DNA of 64,000 nt from Rhipicephalus microplus (Eukaryota > Arthropoda > Arachnida > Ixodida > Ixodidae). Both the position numbers and the translations under genes were made by a program. This document shows, piece after piece, positions 57,901 to 62,070 of this stretch (positions are counted from its first letter, which is position 1; each line of letters opens with the position of its first letter). The DNA is taken from assembly GCF_043290135.1 (NCBI RefSeq), contig NC_134710.1, positions 257,130,092 to 257,194,091 of the forward strand, in the 5' to 3' direction. Below the pieces are notes generated by a model that was not told the origin of the DNA, did not search any database, and saw nothing but the letters and a program-made list of their open reading frames with translations.

Positions 57901-60054
57901 CCCAAAATGAAACTTTTTTTTTGGTCGAACTTCAGTCCGGGAAAACGGAAACTCAAGCTACAACAAGCAATGCACTCTGCACACTAATATTGGCAAACAG
58001 AGCGTTGGCCGTCAATAAAACTGATCATCACTGGGTCGCATCATCTTCTATACATCACGCATCGAACTTTCCAGGCTTACCACTGGTGGTCACGTAAGCT
58101 CTGGGGCAAGCATGGCTGTTCACGTTCTGCACACAATCTTAATAGAATGATCTGCTACAATCGTGAAGCTTCTCGAACACTGAAACGCAATTTATGCCGA
58201 GCATTGCTGACAGTCTTTGTGTGTTTAAACTGAGCAGATCAAGATAATACATGTGACAATATACAGTTTGAGTACTTTATTATATTGCAGCTAGAAGTTA
58301 AACCAAAATTTACTTCATCCTAACCATTACTTTGTAATCAGCATTTTCTATCGCTAAACCTATATCACAGAAAAAAGGATGTTCAATTGAATGTCCAGCA
58401 CAGTCAAAAGCCCACAAGGTTGAGTATACTTTAGAGCTAAGGAGCTTATTATTGTCTTTCGATCAGTCGTCTTTAGGAGGATGACTGTACACACTGCTCT
58501 AGTTGTTGCCTCCAATCATGTGTGCAAAAAAAAAAAAAAAAGCAGAAAAGCCACTGCACCTGCGGCCCGCATGATTGCCGAGACATCTACTGTGCAAACA
58601 TCCCGAATGTCAGTCTTCCCGTCTTTGCTTTCTGCTACCATCACATTAAGCGCAATGTCCCAGACTGACAGTTTTTCTTTCACAGTGTCAGTATAAGTAT
58701 TGACTAAATGAAAAAAAAAAAGTTATATAGTTGGAATGACAGTGGGTAAAACTTTTTTCAGGGGCAAATGTATTTTCATACATCCACTGACATGACAATT
58801 TTCTTCGTTAGAATGAGATTTAATATACATGTATCGCTATAGACACTTCAAAGATAACTATGTATAATTACTTCATTGTATCTGAAATTTTGTTATAACC
58901 TGTTTTGTTATAACAAAGTATTACTGTATTTCGAGAGTTTGCCAAGTTTTCTTCAGACTGCTGATGCAGGTATGCTACTGCAAAGTTTCTCACCCTTAGC
59001 ATGCCTTCCATGTCCAGTTGGAGTATGTCTTCCTTGCAAAATTGGAGAATAGCTATGGCTATCCTGAAAATCATCTCCATTCCCTGTTGGAAGAACAAAA
59101 TATACATTTAATTCATATTGATGAAAATATAATGAGTGACTAAATATCAGTATTTTGGCATAAGGAATGTGTGGTAAATGAAAATGAAACAAGTGCCAGA
59201 CATAGTAAGAACTAAGAATGCTTTTTGATGGGCAGAAAAAGACATGACAAGACTGGAATGCCTTACCAAGTACATTCTTTCTTCAAGAATTCATTTTCCA
59301 ACTCAAGGCATAACTTTAATTTTCCAACAGTACATCACATGATTATTTCAATGTTTTCATTGTTGGGGTTTAACGTCCCAAAACCACCATATGATTTTGA
59401 GAGACGCCATAGTGGAGTGTTCCGAAAATTCTGACCACCTAGGGTTTTTTAAAGTGCACTTAAATTTAAGCACAGGGACCTCAAGCATTTTTTCCTCCAG
59501 CAAAAATGCGGCCGTTTCAGCCGGAATTCAATCCGACGACCTGCGGGTGACCAGCCTTAGCCATTAGACCACCGTGACGAGTGTACCTCTCACAATTAAA
59601 TAAGCATAGTAAAGACAAAGAATCATTGACAACCTAAGGGTACTGTGCTATAAGTAGAACACCAGAGCGTGCAGTAGGCTTTAACAGTTCATACAGACAA
59701 CAAGAAATTCCAGGTGATGTCCTCTCAGATGCACACACAAAATTTTCCTACATCTCACTATACACACATTTAAAGAGGTTGTATTATTCGATAAATTTAA
59801 AACAAGACTGCTAAAGAGTTACCATTACTTGAGACTGCAGCTCTGCATTGCTTTAAATAGCAAACAGCTAAATGCCAATCAATACAAGTTGCCACTACAT
59901 ATTTCCTCACCTCCGAGAGAAAAAGGTCCATGACGCGGCATGCTAGGGTGTGCGGCAAGCAGGAAGTGAACAGAGTAAGAAACCATGATGAGGCATACAT
60001 AGATGTGTGGAAGCTTTGAGCCTGGAAGTGCATGTGGATCTCTGGCACCAACTC
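9663..60054 (-). CDS. Evi5: EVI5-family Rab GTPase-activating protein (TBC domain plus coiled coil), 3' portion of gene, 13 exons
   Basis: This entry spans the whole visible gene; each exon is listed separately. Thirteen exons on the minus strand join in frame to about 568 residues. Order: C-terminal part of the TBC (Rab-GAP) domain (FHTSMYASSWFLTLF, LQLDMEGMLR), the conserved linker into the coiled coil (LEKEYTALKVKEHEE, RLRTENRLLRQRIE), the block SALADRLIQGQV..RAQEAED, four related coiled-coil repeats (three with cores such as VKLREAEGQETMRGLRQRI; the fourth is the IREVEHTQIIAEMKQKI unit) and a low-complexity Ala/Ser/Pro/Leu C-terminus ending NGEL. Order and wording match vertebrate EVI5/EVI5L and fly Evi5. 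Family knowledge: EVI5 acts on Rab11/Rab35-type GTPases in endosome recycling and cytokinesis; that function is inferred here. The catalytic Arg and Gln fingers of the TBC domain lie in upstream exons outside the window. Human EVI5 from the equivalent point is about 520 residues, so length fits. All introns are GT-AG except one GC-AG. Confidence 0.94.
11215..13923. repeat. inverted CAGGGTGTCTACC terminal pair
   Basis: The sequence CAGGGTGTCTACC at 11215 is mirrored by GGTAGATACCCTG ending at 13923. Both are followed inward by related CCTGAC/CCAGGTTTTCC words. This looks like a 2.7 kb element with hAT-like CAGGG ends, but the 8 bp flanks (AATTTCAT and TTATTAAC) do not match, so two separate inverted copies are also possible. 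The 12748-13387 MITE is nested within. Confidence 0.5.
12748..13387. mobile_element. Tigger-type MITE
   Basis: Left AGTAGACTCACAATAATTAA and right GAATTAACGAGAGTCGACAGTA pair as degenerate pogo-like termini around 640 bp of AT-rich sequence containing repeated AATTCAAAC/GTTAATTCA words. There is no coding capacity. Confidence 0.6.
14346..17450 (+). pseudogene. heavily decayed Tigger transposase, split by a 1.1 kb MITE
   Basis: Fragments of one transposase appear in order on the plus strand. They are KLEEALLRRVVDSHSTNLSL (HTH region, about 15020), KGEKCISGKWHVE..LPLLIIEKTK (core, about 15360-15470), and after the MITE, NITVVFLPPNMSALQPPDI (second and third Asp region, about 16720-16780). The C-terminal part follows, SAN..KVAQHIERFKNVVYIH (about 17240-17300). 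Stops and frameshifts are frequent, and the third Asp (LDQG) has been lost. Element ends are not clearly defined; the limits given are approximate. It is the oldest-looking Tigger here. Confidence 0.72.
15587..16665. mobile_element. MITE with CTGTATTTAC ends, TA target site
   Basis: Nearly 30 bp inverted termini, TACTGTATTTACTTGCATAA and the complement of TTATGCGCGTAAATACAGTA, bound 1079 bp. The TA at each end is the likely duplication. It interrupts the decayed Tigger transposase between core motifs, so it is younger than that element. A related copy is at 42333-43551. Its longer ORFs have no recognisable domain. Confidence 0.82.
19425..19640 (-). mobile_element. SINE-like repeat with tRNA head
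   Basis: On the minus strand GGAGGTGCTCCATCGTGGCT..CAGTGGATTACG forms an A box region and GAACGTTCGAATCGGC a B box. The body runs through an AT-rich linker to GCCGGCGGCAAAATCCAGCC. Limits are approximate. Confidence 0.6.
20218..21320. repeat. 1.1 kb diverged fold-back element
   Basis: The left half (CACTATGGCATGCC..ACTATATTGCAGTTTTGGCA..GGTATACACTGCAAAC-type words) recurs inverted in the right half (GACATGCCATAGTGGGGGAC at 21289, CAATATAGTAGTA at 21266). Pairing continues to the centre near 20786, where TATGTTGAACAT faces ATGTTCAACATA. Arms are about 550 bp with roughly 80-85% identity by eye. There is no coding potential. Confidence 0.85.
21680..21917 (-). mobile_element. Ruka-related SINE, second subfamily
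   Basis: The body has GGTTTTACGTCCGAAAACCA, a GACCATCTGGTGCTCTTTAA variant and the extra segment ACTGACATTGCACAGCACAC also found at 2440. The head B box reads GGTTCGATCCCGG on the minus strand. Confidence 0.88.
23720..23815 (-). CDS. Evi5: Evi5 exon: last conserved coiled coil
   Basis: This 96 bp exon (32 codons) encodes NQELLTAGQLRGSTESEEVK followed by ELQDKVSDLKAE. It matches the QLNHSDSSQYIRELKDQIEELKAE end of the vertebrate coiled coil. The acceptor is CTCAAG and the donor GTAAGC. It is followed by the largest intron in the window (9939-23719, about 13.8 kb). Confidence 0.92.
24575..26927 (-). mobile_element. full-length pogo/Tigger DNA transposon
   Basis: Terminal inverted repeats begin CAGTGAAACCTCGTTA at 24575 and end GAGGTTTGACTG at 26927. 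The element is flanked by the TA duplication of the Tc1/mariner-pogo class (24573-24574 and 26928-26929). It is 2353 bp long and carries one long minus-strand ORF (24744-26273). It sits in an Evi5 intron on the same strand as the host gene. Intact ends, TSD and ORF suggest recent transposition. Confidence 0.95.
24744..26273 (-). CDS. pogo/Tigger-family transposase, intact
   Basis: This is a 509-residue uninterrupted transposase, which catalyses cut-and-paste movement of its own element. Residues about 1-55 (YHVLSVKEKLEIIRTIENGA) form the Psq/CENP-B-like N-terminal helix-turn-helix. The second, CENP-B-type HTH follows at about 70-130 (VEKALLLWLKKARSMNLPVS). The DDE_1 core shows FNFDESALFY (first Asp), VLDNASAH (second Asp) and LAQPLDQGI (third Asp), the pogo-type DDD triad. 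After an acidic segment rich in Glu/Asp, the C-terminus reads RQVKITDFFAACP, matching the PCNA-binding consensus QxxIxxFF known from Drosophila pogo. The ORF is at the family's usual length. The GC-rich codons contrast with AT-rich surrounding introns. Confidence 0.95.
   Translation of the reverse strand: MPKYHVLSVKEKLEIIRTIENGAKKSAVARDKNLPLTTVCGIWNAREKLTGGTDSDLKRCRMRDSAYPEVEKALLLWLKKARSMNLPVSGPLLTEKALTFADQLNCPGFACSNGWLSRFKARYGIVGKVVCGEAAAADKEGAVEWQDTVLQEALTAYDAADIFNFDESALFYCLLPNRTLAFKNETCTGGKHAKNRISVAFGVNMTGSEKLPLMVIGKYGNPRCFKGARLPSGVVYKHNKKAWMTAQLFEEYVRQLDRRFAAKKRSILIVLDNASAHVDVGNLSAIKLLFLPPNTTALAQPLDQGIIRSVKQIYRKNLLRRMLIAMESAKTYSIDLLGAIHLLAHSWMQVQPATIRNCFARAQFKMPEEGNDENMEDNEDGEDTEDCESLLVEVLERQGEGVDKFNFGTFRDVDGDVLTSPDFSDSDIVAAIAPRPDSSESEEEGDVEVDDGPSLSEAARAVTVMRAFAEKRGLMDRLARGLTDFEDAVVEARPPRRQVKITDFFAACP
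27257..27352 (-). CDS. Evi5: Evi5 exon: coiled-coil repeat 4
   Basis: This 96 bp exon (32 codons) encodes MKEERMNARIREVEHTQIIA and EMKQKISSLEIK, equivalent to the EEVMAVRLREADSMAAVAEMRQRIAELEIQ segment of EVI5L. The acceptor is TTGTAG and the donor GTGATT. An intact Tigger transposon lies in the intron that follows it on the minus strand. Confidence 0.94.
27531..27677 (-). CDS. Evi5: Evi5 exon with GC donor
   Basis: This 147 bp exon (49 codons) encodes NQVSLNQIRRQADEIAKYEQ and ends RKITNLESQ. The acceptor is CTGCAG. The donor reads GCAAGT, so the short following intron (27353-27530, 178 bp) is of the minor GC-AG class. The reading phase is 0 on both sides, and the next exon continues the family alignment directly, which supports the GC donor. 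Confidence 0.92.
28558..30805. mobile_element. Tigger-like non-coding element
   Basis: The left end CAGTGGAATTTTGGTATAAT (28558) and right end GATTTGTATCACTATGGTTTTACTG (ends 30805) pair imperfectly and share the CAGT start of pogo elements. A TA lies before the left end and TG after the right, presumably a mutated TA. I see no transposase. A hAT-like element (29069-30207) is nested inside. Confidence 0.6.
29069..30207. mobile_element. hAT-like non-autonomous element
   Basis: The termini are CAGGGTCGCTACTGG and AGGCAACCCTG, fitting the CAGGG ends of hAT elements. The 8 bp flanks CAATCGGG and CAATTAGG are a plausible eroded hAT target duplication. The minus strand at 29269-29457 encodes a short stretch (KNLVHDHLATREKFADLNSA) with no assignable domain. 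The element is inserted in the Tigger-like element 28558-30805. Confidence 0.6.
30857..31036 (-). CDS. Evi5: Evi5 exon: coiled-coil repeat 3
   Basis: This 180 bp exon (60 codons) begins with a Ser/Gln/Asn-rich linker, KHRSENPHQSDNQSTPSRWS, then repeat QLQEELMTARLKEADATAEL and RELRQRVMELETQ. The latter matches ELRQRVVELETQ of EVI5L. The acceptor is TCTAG-like (GTAG) and the donor GTGAGT. Confidence 0.94.
31914..32880 (-). mobile_element. internally deleted Tigger derivative (967 bp)
   Basis: The ends are CAGTCGCCGACCAATTTTTC and the matching GGTCGGCGACTG, each flanked by TA (31912-31913 and 32881-32882). On the minus strand the transposase N-terminus starts at 32361 (KRGKYTPLTMEKKAAIIKLI) and stops abruptly near 32225. 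The C-terminus survives at 32018 (SLRQGSIKDFFKPA, again QxxIxxFF). The entire DDE core between them is absent. It is a non-autonomous deletion derivative inserted in the THAP element. Confidence 0.88.
32167..32205. repeat. perfect 16 bp inverted repeat
   Basis: Arms GGCGGTCGTCGTTGTC (32167-32182) and its exact complement (32190-32205) are separated by 7 bp. It lies at or near the deletion junction of the Tigger derivative, in a GAC/GTC-rich stretch. Confidence 0.9.
33694..33768. repeat. two adjacent perfect hairpins
   Basis: The first hairpin has 18 bp perfect arms (TTAACAGCTGCACTCTGC, 33694-33711 and 33716-33733) with a 4 bp loop. The second, directly abutting, has 15 bp perfect arms (TGTCGCTTCAGCGAG, 33734-33748 and 33754-33768) with a 5 bp loop. 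Both lie at the 3' end of the THAP ORF. Confidence 0.92.
33713..34006 (-). CDS. THAP zinc-finger protein fragment of a transposon
   Basis: The 97-residue ORF starts MPKTCCVTGCSSGY and shows the C2CH pattern of a THAP DNA-binding domain: CCVTGC near residues 5-10 and VCEKHF near residue 58, with FCFPSSAELREKWKRAI between. THAP domains bind DNA in P-element and Kolobok transposases and in host regulators. The ORF stops shortly after the domain, within a hairpin sequence (33694-33733), with no transposase core visible. It may be a first exon of a spliced transposase or a truncated relic. The flanking inverted repeats and target duplication argue that it is transposon-borne. Confidence 0.75.
   Translation of the reverse strand: MPKTCCVTGCSSGYRSNKEKASLFCFPSSAELREKWKRAIPRLEAGGFSFESKNVRVCEKHFDASDVVRTDEHIVNEVVVSLQRVQLAEATLTAALC
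34368..34517 (-). CDS. Evi5: Evi5 exon: coiled-coil repeat 2
   Basis: This 150 bp exon (50 codons) encodes ENKRLREATPNDSVATLQEE and then LIAVKLREAEANLSMKELRQ..DLQAAWE. The tail aligns with LQELSDTWQ of EVI5L. The acceptor is CCTAG and the donor GTATGT. It sits between two transposons, less than 100 bp from the end of the THAP element (34270) and about 230 bp from a Tigger (34745). Confidence 0.94.
35389..37061 (+). pseudogene. Tigger transposase pseudogene
   Basis: The ORF starts with ATG at 35389 (MASPPSPADPTTRTTT) and is interrupted by a 110 bp SINE with its duplication. It resumes as AKYEAKDLAAKVKIFKGLQA, the N-terminal HTH. The frame continues to an in-frame TAG at 35906-35908, a TGA follows near 35936, and a frameshift leads to the core frame 35889-36842. 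All three catalytic Asp positions survive: FNADKTSLFY, LVLDNCSAH and LQPMDQGI. A TAA at 36840-36842 separates off a C-terminal part that ends VKQTAITDFFKK, again a PCNA-binding-like QxxIxxFF motif. The product cannot be made as a single protein without repair; the family assignment is secure. Confidence 0.93.
35440..35549 (-). mobile_element. truncated Ruka-type SINE inside Tigger ORF
   Basis: The SINE tail half (GTGGGGTTTAACGTCCCAAA through GTTCTTTAACGTGCACC) is present, and the tRNA-like head is missing. It is flanked by an 11 bp duplication, CTACCACAGTG at 35429 and CTACCACAGCG at 35550. Removing it and one duplication restores the Tigger reading frame, so it inserted as a 5'-truncated copy. 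Confidence 0.9.
37791..37937 (-). CDS. Evi5: Evi5 exon: coiled-coil repeat 1
   Basis: This 147 bp exon (49 codons) starts AQTQPSSLDSQTEDLLKSLQ and contains the repeat core DELVAVKLREAEGQETMRGL, ending with RQRIHELEE. The repeat parallels LQEELKALKVREGEAVASTRE in EVI5L. Splice sites are a CAG acceptor and GTAATG donor. A Helitron remnant and nested MITEs fill the upstream intron. Confidence 0.94.
38543..39737 (+). pseudogene. Helitron/Helentron-type helicase C-terminus and endonuclease remnant
   Basis: The frame starting at 38543 reaches NLVASVTLDRKTGDVCG, then a stop, then continues LVQASAVTVHKSQRGTYS and NHPQKLVYVALS. These are the late PIF1-type helicase motifs, including VHKSQGGTY (here G to R). 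After frameshifts comes an endonuclease-like part: LTKVDVLCFTEKWNARMPQI (about 39208), LFELLGDFNADI (about 39525) and CIDLVFANF..LHFIDHKS (about 39655-39735). The combination of PIF1 helicase and endonuclease is typical of Helentron-class rolling-circle elements in arthropods. It is broken by stops and by a MITE at 39738. Confidence 0.75.
39738..40924. mobile_element. MITE family A copy 2, 10 bp target duplication
   Basis: Terminal repeats AGGCTTGTGCGAGTATTC and the complement of ACTATTCGCACAAGCCT bound a sequence rich in TTCGAATA words. Direct repeats ACAAATCAGT (39728-39737) and ACAAAGCAGT (40925-40934) flank it, a 10 bp duplication typical of Mutator-like elements. A TTAA MITE (39975-40560) is nested inside. 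Confidence 0.85.
39975..40560. mobile_element. TTAA MITE family B copy 1
   Basis: The ends AGGGGCCCTGCAACACTTGC and the complement of AAAAGTGTTGCAGGGCTCCT bound 586 bp. Flanks are TTGA (mutated TTAA) at 39971 and TTAA at 40561. It is nested in MITE 39738-40924. Confidence 0.85.
40935..41000 (+). pseudogene. distal fragment of the Helitron endonuclease
   Basis: Taking out the MITE and one copy of its duplication joins DHKSV directly to IMKADRNQQLNKTYHL and a TGA stop, in frame. This is the last part of the endonuclease remnant that ends at 39737. Confidence 0.7.
42333..43551. mobile_element. second CTGTATTTAC-type element
   Basis: The left end TACTATATTTACTC..GAACGCAC and right end GAACGCAAGTAAAGACGGTA resemble the termini at 15587-16665. 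The motif GGGTGCATTTATTATGCG repeats near both ends. A small duplication of TATTTACTC has occurred at the left end. Minus ORF 43086-43646 has no recognisable domain. Confidence 0.6.
43970..44204 (-). mobile_element. Ruka-type tRNA-derived SINE
   Basis: This is full length at about 235 bp. On the minus strand the head shows a tRNA-like A box (TGGCTAAGGTACTCGG) and a B box-like GATCGAATCCCG; the tail ends with GGGGTTTAATGTCCC. The 13 bp duplication TCATTTAAGGTGA flanks it (43957-43969 and 44205-44217). Confidence 0.95.
44397..44792. repeat. imperfect tandem duplication, period 236 bp
   Basis: The sequence starting CGTATCAATGTATGTGGAAG at 44399 recurs at 44635 and runs to AATAATAAATGCGGCGGGC. 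The second unit lacks about 77 bp (equivalent of 44486-44560). Both encode on the minus strand the SSLMDFDS/AASWTSI-type region. Confidence 0.85.
45705..45872 (-). CDS. Evi5: Evi5 exon: ALADRLIQGQV block
   Basis: This 168 bp exon (56 codons) begins ESSALADRLIQGQVVRAQEA, the most diagnostic sequence of the EVI5 coiled coil, then runs through KRELAALRQQE to IKELHQ. The acceptor is TTGCAG and the donor is GTACAT, a weaker but valid GT donor. A TTAA MITE lies about 120 bp upstream, in the intron at 45994-46561. Confidence 0.95.
45994..46561. mobile_element. TTAA MITE family B copy 2
   Basis: The ends AGGGGCCCTCCAACACTTTT and the complement of TCAAAAAGTGTTGCAGTGGC bound 568 bp. Exact TTAA flanks lie at 45990-45993 and 46562-46565. 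It is alignable along its length with 39975-40560, sharing for example AACACGC and ATTATAGCGCA near the left end. TTAA plus an AGGGG start suggests Kolobok or piggyBac mobilisation. Confidence 0.9.
46974..47027 (-). CDS. Evi5: Evi5 exon: RLRTENRLL coiled-coil segment
   Basis: This 54 bp exon (18 codons) encodes RLRTENRLLRQRIEHLEQ, nearly identical to the RLRTENRLLKQRIETLEK motif of vertebrate EVI5. The acceptor is CATCAG and the donor GTAAGA. It is too short to be seen as an open reading frame of its own. Confidence 0.94.
47028..49152 (-). other. Evi5: Evi5 intron without recognised elements
   Basis: A 2.1 kb AT-rich intron. A weak pogo-like word (GGAACCCCAATTATAGG near 47930) may be a truncated element end. 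No other feature was found. Confidence 0.7.
49153..49213 (-). CDS. Evi5: Evi5 exon: start of coiled coil
   Basis: This 61 bp exon completes the split Lys codon and then encodes LEKEYTALKVKEHEEMIELR, close to the family motif LEKEYTTIKTKE. The acceptor is TTACAG and the donor GTAAGT. The intron upstream (about 7.9 kb) holds the nested gypsy/TTAA/Tigger insertion, yet reading phase is preserved across it. Confidence 0.94.
49483..49800 (-). other. possible gypsy LTR fragment
   Basis: Between the Evi5 exon and the integrase remnant, the sequence starting TGTTACGGGGTTTGTAAG resembles the TG-start of an LTR read in reverse orientation. It is followed by GC-richer sequence unlike the surrounding intron. 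No matching second LTR is visible near 56.1 kb, so this is tentative. Confidence 0.3.
49856..50955 (-). pseudogene. Ty3/gypsy integrase remnant
   Basis: The frame 49933-50511 reads YLTRFCQTAMLPSATATNVL, CVIISDCGRRFTAD and HPQTSSLTECTNRTL. These are the integrase catalytic core motifs. The first catalytic Asp (normally TDYLTRF) is Asn here (CANYLTRF), while the second Asp and the Glu are kept. The C-terminal GDLVWLWTLV motif is in another frame (49856-50068). Upstream, 50447-50955, stop-broken sequence corresponds to the zinc-binding and linker part. It is the 3' part of the element whose RT lies at 55.3-56.1 kb. Confidence 0.88.
51035..53469 (+). mobile_element. Tigger derivative nested in the TTAA element
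   Basis: The ends CAGTCGAGCC (51035) and GGCTCGACTG (ends 53469) are pogo-type, with TA to the left (the right flank is CA, probably mutated). Subterminal AACGAACTTTCGCTTAAAAC and CGTTATAAGC are typical. The plus strand at 52985-53160 keeps a Tigger-like acidic C-terminal region (ADFVDVGPDAEPEASEQD), but no DDE core remains. A MITE at 51331-51948 is inserted within. Confidence 0.75.
51331..51948. mobile_element. MITE with AAGACGATAGTCTT ends
   Basis: The terminal sequence AAGACGATAGTCTTTCTTGA (51331) and its mirrored copy CAAGACTATCGTCTT (ends 51948) bound 618 bp. The plus ORF 51629-51907 is arginine-rich and unrecognised. It is the innermost insertion of the gypsy/TTAA/Tigger nest. Confidence 0.7.
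54102..54659 (-). pseudogene. Mutator-like / Kolobok-type transposase remnant
   Basis: Overlapping minus-strand frames give VVVTCSVGIGYEQLVRFAAI, then NIAIMYDGMWHKHGRKM, then SLDTGLTLDLAVLSNFFLAC. The YDGxWxKRG-like motif followed by the DTGxxxDxxVLSNFC-like stretch is the signature of the Mutator-like transposase domain common in arthropod genomes. A frame at 54408-54659 may be upstream coding sequence. Frameshifts and stops make it dead. TTAA ends point to Kolobok; the superfamily is my inference. Confidence 0.65.
55039..56070 (-). pseudogene. Ty3/gypsy reverse transcriptase and RNase H remnant
   Basis: The minus-strand frame ending at 55333 begins MNCLDSASYFSSVDLRAGYL and continues ELFEFNLMPFGL, both RT palm motifs. 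A second frame (55601-55891) carries the active-site segment FRLDDVIIIG, with Tyr of YxDD replaced. Downstream come RNFLGLCFYFKQFIPCFADV and the RNase H start TDVSGVGLGAVLAQ. A third frame (55304-55516) and a fourth (55035-55400) hold the rest of RNase H. Several frameshifts make it non-functional. The coding sequence stops at 55039, where a TTAA element has inserted. Confidence 0.9.
56071..57134 (-). other. Evi5: Evi5 intron remainder right of the gypsy insertion
   Basis: About 1.06 kb of AT-rich intron between the end of gypsy homology and the 57135 exon. No coding or repeat signature is recognised. Confidence 0.6.
57135..57232 (-). CDS. Evi5: Evi5 exon: TBC to coiled-coil junction
   Basis: This 98 bp exon encodes YFQKEMPSKCETDPDYLINL followed by ALQVKYNSKKIKK. 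It matches the HFQKVIPHQFDG..LIQAAYQVKYNSKKMKK region of EVI5. It ends two bases into a Lys codon, which is completed by the first base of the next exon. The acceptor is TGTGCAG and the donor GTGAGT. Confidence 0.94.
57233..58993 (-). other. Evi5: Evi5 intron without recognised elements
   Basis: A 1.76 kb AT-rich intron. A degenerate inverted word TTGTTATAACCTGTTTTGTT near 58892 followed by TATTACTGTA may be the end of an old pogo-like MITE. No other feature was found. Confidence 0.6.
58994..59083 (-). CDS. Evi5: Evi5 exon: TBC domain end
   Basis: This 90 bp exon (30 codons) encodes GMEMIFRIAIAILQFCKEDI and then LQLDMEGMLR. It corresponds to the GLEIVFRVGLALLQ..LMQLDMEGMLQ block of vertebrate EVI5. 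The acceptor is CAACAG and the donor GTGAGA. It begins exactly where the previous exon ends in the family alignment (DLFLSE then GMEM). Confidence 0.95.
59358..59582 (-). mobile_element. diverged Ruka-type SINE
   Basis: It contains GGGGTTTAACGTCCCAAAAC and the head region ending TTAGACCACCGTGACG. Several deletions and changes occur, including in the B box (GGAATTCAATCC). No clear duplication was found. It is an older copy in the TBC intron of Evi5. Confidence 0.85.
59911..60054 (-). CDS. Evi5: Evi5 exon: TBC domain, C-terminal third
   Basis: This 144 bp exon (48 codons, phase 0 at both ends) reads ELVPEIHMHFQAQSFHTSMY and continues ASSWFLTLF...MDLFLSE. It is the highly conserved EVI5/TBC segment in which the chain passes from one helix pair to the next. 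The acceptor is ATGCAG with the exon starting at 60054; the donor is GTGAGG beginning at 59910. It is the most 5' exon I can find; the preceding intron runs beyond the right edge or at least 3.9 kb. Confidence 0.95.
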
Positions 60055-61639
60055 CTGCATGTGAAAAGATGCACATGAATCAGACAAAATGGTACTACCA
60101 CAACTGTTAAACAAGGCTGGCATTGAAAACACCAGCACAGTGAAAGGTGCCTCGAAATAAATTTTACAATACACTCTACATCATGGAATAAGGATATGGC
60201 GAGTTATAAAAATGAGCGCTTCAGCTAACTGGCCTACAAAGCAACACAAACGTTACATCTGACGAACATGTGTGTCACGTCCATATGTTTTCATTCTTCT
60301 ATTAAGTTTTTCCATCCCATTCATGACATTGTTCCAAAACCTTCAGCCTTTTGGCCAACATTTGACATACAACAGGCCTTTAACATGTTTGCTCTCATAC
60401 ACATACACAAATAAAACTAAGCATTGGTATCTCCTCATAAAACATATCATGAATTACACAAGTCCAGCAACAAAAATTCTGCTTTAATGCAGCAGACATG
60501 CGATCAGCTTAATGATCAACATTATAAAGCTAAAACACAGCCACACCACAGCTGTGGGTATTCAAATACTTAAATGAAATCACTGGCTATACCCAGTGAC
60601 AACTGTGACAGCACAGCCAGAGTTCTGTAGGTGGAGCTTCTACATGGAAGCCATTATGGCACTATTTTGCAAGCGATTTTGGTTTTGGTTCTATGAACAT
60701 ATCACGCATGCTTCTTTTTTACAGTAAACCTACATTTGACTAGGCGAAGCCATAATTTGTGAGTACTATGTGAGCGAAAATTCTAGCACGTATTGGCCAC
60801 AGATTTGGGCAAGTTCCACTATTTTTTCCCCAGTCCAGTAAAAATGAAGTAAAATGAAAGTCTACAGGCAAAAATGTACATGCCACAGAAATGGGGTAAA
60901 TTTCACTACTCAACCTGGTCCACTAAAAGTGAACAAAAGAGCACACAGGTGGAAAACACAAATATTTCTGGTCAGGCGTAACTAATAGCTGAGAAAGACC
61001 TTAATGAACTGCCAGGATTAACCCACTGGTTTTGGGGCTGCATATTCCAACTTTTCTGGCTAACCACCTGTACGAAGCCCTTGGGTGGTGATTTGTAATG
61101 CAATAGAAATTACCCTTTAATGCCTGAATTAGGAAACTGCCAAAGAAAATAAAAACTGTTTTCATTTTCCAGCTTTAAATAGCAACCTTTAAATGACTCC
61201 ACACTTAAATTATCTAAAATGCACCTTTAATGGATACTTTTATGTATATTGAAAATTCTCCACATGCCACAGAAGCGAGGACCTTGCAAAGAAAAACGTG
61301 CTTCAGAACTACGCAACATGCCGTGTGCCACATCTTGAGCATGTATACACCAAATAAACAATATTATTCAAGATAGAACTTGCGTCAGCCAGGCGAGGAA
61401 GAACAAAGAAGTGAGTGCTCTTGCACGTTCTTTTGTTCTCCGCCATCAGCTACAAAACGATAGTTTCTAGCATAAAATACATTACACAAGAAAGCGCTAC
61501 ATTTTTCATGCTGAAAGCTACATTCTTGACAGCCGGCGTTAAAGACTGCATGCATTCTGTGTTTTGCTTGATTGAAGTTTTTCAGCATGTTGCGAATTCG
61601 CGACACTAGGCAGTAAAGTGTTAAAGGGCTCGTTTTGCA
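60055..61639 (-). other. Evi5: Evi5 intron upstream of the first visible exon
   Basis: AT-rich intronic sequence with no matching upstream TBC exon (the motifs expected before ELVPEIHMHF, such as the LFKPSM/MYQFE block, are absent on the minus strand). No element is recognised in this stretch; the SINE cluster and LINE follow to the right. Confidence 0.65.
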
Positions 61640-62070
61640 ATAATTCTGGTGCCGGCATCATTGATTGTGAGCAAAAAAATCATCATTTTGTCCGTGATTG
61701 AAGAATCAAGAAAGATGCAAATAGAACAAAAACAAAATTTTGGGTGAGAATCGACCCCAGACCTTCTGTGTGGCAAACAGGTGTTGATTGATTGATATGT
61801 GGGGTTTAACGTTCCAAAACCACTATACGATTATGAGAGACGCCGTAGTGGAGGGCTCCGGAAATTTAGACCACCTGGGATTCTTTAACGTGCACCCAAA
61901 TCTGAGCACACGGGCCTACAACATGTCCGCCTCCATCGGAAATGCAGCTGCCGCAGCCGGGATTCGAACCCGCGCCCTGCGGGTCAGCAGCCGAGTACCT
62001 TAGCCACTAGACCACCGCGGCGGGGCTGGCAAACAGGTGTTCTACCACAGAGCCACGCCATTGCTTGAAA
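61640..62070 (-). mobile_element. second SINE family, tRNA-like head, split by Ruka SINE
   Basis: With the inserted SINE removed, the minus strand reads GGCGTGGCTCTGTGGTAGAA, then CACCTGTTTGCC, then GGTCTGGGGTCGATTCTCAC. These give A box and B box positions of a tRNA head at 61750-62068. The body towards 61640 is AT-rich; its end is uncertain. Confidence 0.7.
61786..62026 (-). mobile_element. Ruka-type SINE inserted in another tRNA-like SINE
   Basis: It has head boxes TGGCTAAGGTACTCGG and GGTTCGAATCCC on the minus strand. The duplication TGGCAAACAGGTGTT occurs at 61771-61785 and 62027-62041. The target is itself a tRNA-like sequence (61740-62068). Confidence 0.95.
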
